Assembly: GCF_018324685.1 (NCBI RefSeq)
Contig: NZ_AP023354.1
Span: 620,001 to 684,000, forward strand
Origin: Actinocatenispora sera
Lineage (GTDB): Bacteria > Actinomycetota > Actinomycetes > Mycobacteriales > Micromonosporaceae
Length of the DNA: 64,000 nucleotides
Reading direction: 5' to 3'
Of the stretch, positions 61,203 through 64,000 are shown piece by piece (position 1 is the stretch's first letter; every line of letters begins with the position of its first letter). The position numbers and the translations under genes are program-made. The notes beneath the pieces were generated by a model. The model was not told the DNA's origin. It saw nothing but the letters and a program-made list of their open reading frames with translations, and did not search any database.

Positions 61203-61374
61203 GCGCCCATCATCCCGCGTCGTGGACCCGCCGACCAGCACCGAACCCCGACATTCCGGCGCCACGGCAGGCCACGCCACGACAAGGCACGCCACGCCAC
61301 GGCAAGGCACGGCATCGACGGTGGGCCGGATCGGGCCCCTCGCCCCGATCCGGCCCACCATTCGCCCGGCGCGG

Positions 61375-63168
61375 TCAGCCTGCGGCGGCACCCCCGGTAC
61401 CGACGCCGGCCGGCGCCACGCCCGCGGGCCCGACACCGGCGCCCACCCGCCCGGCGGGCACGACACCGGCGCCGGCTCGCGCGGCAGGCTCGGTACCGTC
61501 GACGCGCGTCGCGCTCGCCGTGCCCGAGCCGGAGCCCGGGTCGGAGCCGGGGCCAGCGGCGGCGGAGCCGGGCGCGGAGCCGCGCAGCGGTACGTGCCGG
61601 ATCAGCCAGGCGAGTGCGAACATCAGCGCGGCGATCGGTACCGCGGCCCAGAACACCACCCCGACGCCATTACCGACCGCGGCCAGGTAGGCCTGGTGCA
61701 CGGTGGCGGGCAGGTGGTTCAGCGCGTCCGGACTCATCCGGGCACCCGCGGACAGCAGCCTGTCACCGGCACCGGCACCGAGCTGGTCGTCCAGCGAGGC
61801 GGTCAGCCGGGCGGTGAGCACCGCGCCGAACACCGCGGTACCGAAGGCGCCGCCGATCGACCGGGCGAACGTGACGACGCTGGACGCCACCCCGATCTGC
61901 CGGAGCTCGACGCTGTTCTGCGACACCGTCATCAGCGTCTGCATCAGCGCACCCATGCCGAGGCCGAGCGGTACCATCAGCAGCCCGGCGACGAACCTGC
62001 TGGTGTCCGCGTCCAGCTGGGCCAGCGCGACCATCCCGACGATCATCAGCGCGCCACCCAGGATCGGGAACATCCGGTACTTCCCGGTCCGGGTGATGAC
62101 CTGGCCGGCGATCAGGCTGACGACGATCATGCCGAGCATCAGCGGCAGCAACGCGAGGCCCGAGCCGGTCGCCGACTCGCCCTGCACGATCTGCTGGTAC
62201 TGCGGCAGCGCCAGGGTGGCGCCGAACATCGCGAACCCGACCAGGAAGCCGAGGACCGACACCACCGCGAAGTTGCGGCTGCGGAACAGCCCCAGCGGGA
62301 TGATCGGTTCCGCGACCCGCCGCTCCACCAACACGAACCCGATCAGCGACAGCACCGCGAGCACGCCCAGGCCGATGATCTGGGTGGACAGCCACGGGTA
62401 CTGGCTGCCGCCCCAGGTGGTGCCGAGGATCAGCGAGCCGGCGGCGAGCGCGAGCAGCCCGGCGCCCAGGTAGTCGACCCGGTGGCTGGTACGCACCCTG
62501 GGCAGCTTCAGCGTCGCCACGATCACCGCGAGCGCCACCGCGCCGACCGGCAGGTTGACGTAGAACGCCCAGCGCCAGCTCAGGTGGTCGGTCACGTACC
62601 CGCCGAGCAGCGGGCCGCCGATCATCGCCAGCGGCATGATCGCCGCCATGATCCCCTGGTACCGGCCGCGTTCGCGCGGCGGCACCAGCACGCCCATGAT
62701 CGACATCGCCCCGACCATCAGGCCGCCGGCGCCGAGTCCCTGGAACGCGCGGAACGCGATCAGTTCGGTCATGCTCTGTGCCGCGCCGGACAGCGCGGAG
62801 CCGCCGAGGAACAGCACGATCGCGGCCAGGTAGACCTTCTTCTGCCCGTACAGGTCGCCGAGCTTGCCCCAGATCGGCGTGGTCACCGTGGTGGCGAGCA
62901 GGTACGCGGTGACGACCCAGGAGTAGTGGGCCAGGCCGCCGAGGTCGCCGACGATGCGCGGCAGCGCGGTGTTGACGACCATCTGGTCGAGCATGCCGAG
63001 CAGCATGGCGAGCATGACGCCGACCAGCACCACGTACATCCGGGCCTTGGACTGCGGTACCGGCTCCGCTGGTCCTGCCGGTTCTGCCGGCGAGGTCGCC
63101 GGACCCGGCTCGTCTCCTGTGGTGTGTGCCCCGACGTACCGGCTGGGGGTGTGCCTGCGAGCGGCCAC
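61375..63168 (-). CDS. MFS multidrug exporter, DHA2 (EmrB/QacA) family
   Basis: 597 residues, 14 membrane segments. Motif A GKLGDLYGQKKVYL and motif C-like GPLLGGYVTDHLSWRWAF are present; Asp in LGMLDQMVVNTALP is the D1 residue of proton-driven exporters. GTG 63168 has an AGGAG site 7 bp upstream; an upstream TTG at 63195 is less likely. C-terminal 60 residues are a Gly/Ala/Val-Pro repeat tail. Divergent from the TetR gene, its probable repressor. Confidence 0.93.
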   Translation of the reverse strand: MAARRHTPSRYVGAHTTGDEPGPATSPAEPAGPAEPVPQSKARMYVVLVGVMLAMLLGMLDQMVVNTALPRIVGDLGGLAHYSWVVTAYLLATTVTTPIWGKLGDLYGQKKVYLAAIVLFLGGSALSGAAQSMTELIAFRAFQGLGAGGLMVGAMSIMGVLVPPRERGRYQGIMAAIMPLAMIGGPLLGGYVTDHLSWRWAFYVNLPVGAVALAVIVATLKLPRVRTSHRVDYLGAGLLALAAGSLILGTTWGGSQYPWLSTQIIGLGVLAVLSLIGFVLVERRVAEPIIPLGLFRSRNFAVVSVLGFLVGFAMFGATLALPQYQQIVQGESATGSGLALLPLMLGMIVVSLIAGQVITRTGKYRMFPILGGALMIVGMVALAQLDADTSRFVAGLLMVPLGLGMGALMQTLMTVSQNSVELRQIGVASSVVTFARSIGGAFGTAVFGAVLTARLTASLDDQLGAGAGDRLLSAGARMSPDALNHLPATVHQAYLAAVGNGVGVVFWAAVPIAALMFALAWLIRHVPLRGSAPGSAAAGPGSDPGSGSGTASATRVDGTEPAARAGAGVVPAGRVGAGVGPAGVAPAGVGTGGAAAG

Positions 63169-63198
63169 GGGTACGCTCCTCTCAGAGGCCAGCAATTT

Positions 63199-63263
63199 AC
63201 TTGCCGGCCGGCTAGTTTCCTTACCTGTCGTAAGGTAAGCTCTGTACTAGCCGGCCGTCAAGT
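63199..63263. promoter_or_regulatory. Two palindromic operators between the exporter and TetR genes
   Basis: Boxes ACTTGCCGGCCGGCTAGT (63199-63216) and ACTAGCCGGCCGTCAAGT (63246-63263) are near-palindromes, and are inverted copies of each other with one mismatch. Between them CCTTAC/GTAAGG (63219-63224, 63230-63235) is a further inverted repeat near the promoters. They are TetR operator candidates. Confidence 0.8.
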
Positions 63264-63343
63264 AGGTAGCGAGTGACGAGGAGCGCATCGGAGCCATGAG
63301 CGAGCGTCAGCGAGCGAATCATGGGCATCGCGCGGCGTGGCTC

Positions 63344-63378
63344 CTCATGGGTGTTCCGACCAGCGGAACGCCCATGAG
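63344..63378. promoter_or_regulatory. Strong hairpin in the TetR 5' leader
   Basis: CTCATGGGTGTTCCG (63344-63358) and CGGAACGCCCATGAG (63364-63378) pair over 15 bases, with one G-U, and a 5-base loop. It lies 45 bp before the TetR ATG. Could be a terminator-like attenuator or part of a repeat that also includes GAGCGAGCGTCAGCGAGCG upstream. Confidence 0.6.
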
Positions 63379-63423
63379 CAGGGCGCAGCGGGTGTCGGAG
63401 AACCACGGAAGCGGGGAGCGGCG

Positions 63424-63981
63424 ATGACGACTCGGGAGCGCCCCCGCGACACCAGGGCCCGCATCCAGCAGGTCGCGCTCGACCTGTTCGCCGAACACGG
63501 GTACGAGAAGACCGCGCTGCGCGAGATCGCCGAGAAGCTCGGCGTCACCAAGGCCGCGCTCTACTACCACTTCAAGACCAAGGAAGACATCCTGGTCAGC
63601 ATCTTCACCGACTCGGCCGAGCAGATCGACGAGCTGATCGAGTGGGCGCGCGCCCAGCCGCCGACGGTGGAGACCCGGCGCGAGGTGATCCGGCGCTACT
63701 CCGGGCTGATGCGCGGCAACCGCAAGCTGCTCCAGTTCATGCACGAGAACCAGCCGACGCTGCGCGACCTGCCCATCGGCGAGACGATGAAGCACCGGAT
63801 GGCGGGCTTGTTCGAGGTGCTGACCGACGACGGCCAGTCGCTGCCCGACCAGCTGCGCGGCCGGCTCGCGGTGTTCGCGATCAGCTTCGGCACCATGGTC
63901 GGGATGTCCGACACCAAGCACTCCGGCGACGAGGTGGCCGACGCGGCGGTCGAGGTCGCCCTCGACCTCATCCGCGAGTAA
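63424..63981 (+). CDS. TetR-family transcriptional repressor
   Basis: 185 residues. HTH at about 26-55 (ALREIAEKLGVTKAALYYHFKTKEDIL), typical of TetR. C-terminal ligand-binding helices with no family-specific motif. ATG 63424 after GGGGAGCGGCG. Divergent from the MFS exporter with two palindromes between; likely represses it and itself until a drug binds. Confidence 0.93.
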   Translation: MTTRERPRDTRARIQQVALDLFAEHGYEKTALREIAEKLGVTKAALYYHFKTKEDILVSIFTDSAEQIDELIEWARAQPPTVETRREVIRRYSGLMRGNRKLLQFMHENQPTLRDLPIGETMKHRMAGLFEVLTDDGQSLPDQLRGRLAVFAISFGTMVGMSDTKHSGDEVADAAVEVALDLIRE

Positions 63982-64000
63982 CGCCCGCCCCGGGCCGGAG

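Overview
This window is very GC-rich with strong GC3 bias, many GTG starts and many 4-base ATGA/GTGA gene overlaps. It comes from an actinobacterium. The folP/folB, folE-ftsH-hpt and tilS-metalloprotease-dacB-ppa neighbourhood, the mycosin and WXG proteins, and the long Pro/Ala-rich disordered tails fit Micromonosporaceae best; the family is an inference.

Layout. (1) 0-4.2 kb, minus strand: an unknown small protein, a permease-like membrane protein, a DUF3180 protein, folB and folP. folK is not between folB and DUF3180, where it is expected. A ribbon-helix-helix ParB-C-like protein lies upstream. (2) 4.2-13.4 kb: an AT-richer control region, then a tight plus-strand operon resembling the inner core of a type IV secretion system: small two-TM protein, VirB3/PrgI-like protein, VirB4-like ATPase, VirB6/TrbL-like membrane protein, VirB8-like protein, and a lysozyme-like plus M23 peptidase. 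No relaxase, coupling protein or integrase was seen. (3) 13.4-15.9 kb: two GNAT acetyltransferases, an internally duplicated unknown protein and a membrane-anchored NTF2-like protein. (4) 16-22 kb: a type VII secretion satellite cluster (helical substrate, PPE-like protein, mycosin protease, YbaB-like protein, WXG protein, duplicated beta-domain protein) without EccB-E. (5) 22-25.8 kb, minus: folE, ftsH, hpt. (6) 25.8-33 kb: a tiny membrane protein divergent from a GlxA-type regulator, a second WXG/YbaB trio, a PSP1 protein, a lipoprotein SGNH hydrolase, and an NlpC/P60-like protein. (7) 33-40.1 kb: a SorC regulator divergent from a glycerophosphodiester/sugar ABC operon with GDPD, a HAD phosphatase and a secreted TagC/helveticin-like beta-propeller, ending in a strong terminator and tRNA-Thr(CGU). 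(8) 40.3-45.6 kb: a MarR-GNAT fusion with a perfect operator, a paralogue of the tiny membrane protein, an MFS exporter, an acyl-CoA ligase and a membrane protein behind a 30-bp perfect palindrome. (9) 45.7-54 kb: ppa divergent from a dacB-like carboxypeptidase with an 870-residue disordered N-terminus, a structured inverted-repeat intergenic element, a DUF2342 metalloprotease, tilS and a Sua5/YciO-like protein. (10) 54-64 kb: a YGQP-repeat membrane protein, FUSC transporter, K+/H+ antiporter, ACT protein, S53 sedolisin, and an MFS drug exporter divergent from its likely TetR repressor.

The folate/ftsH/hpt and tilS/dacB/ppa blocks form one neighbourhood in Mycobacterium tuberculosis. Here they are separated and lie on opposite strands, with secretion islands and a catabolic operon between them. 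The most unusual items are the relaxase-less T4SS-like operon, the two WXG/YbaB clusters without a core apparatus, the TagC-like propeller with a glycerophosphodiester uptake operon, and the paired hairpin element at 50.4-51.1 kb whose copies show compensating stem changes.
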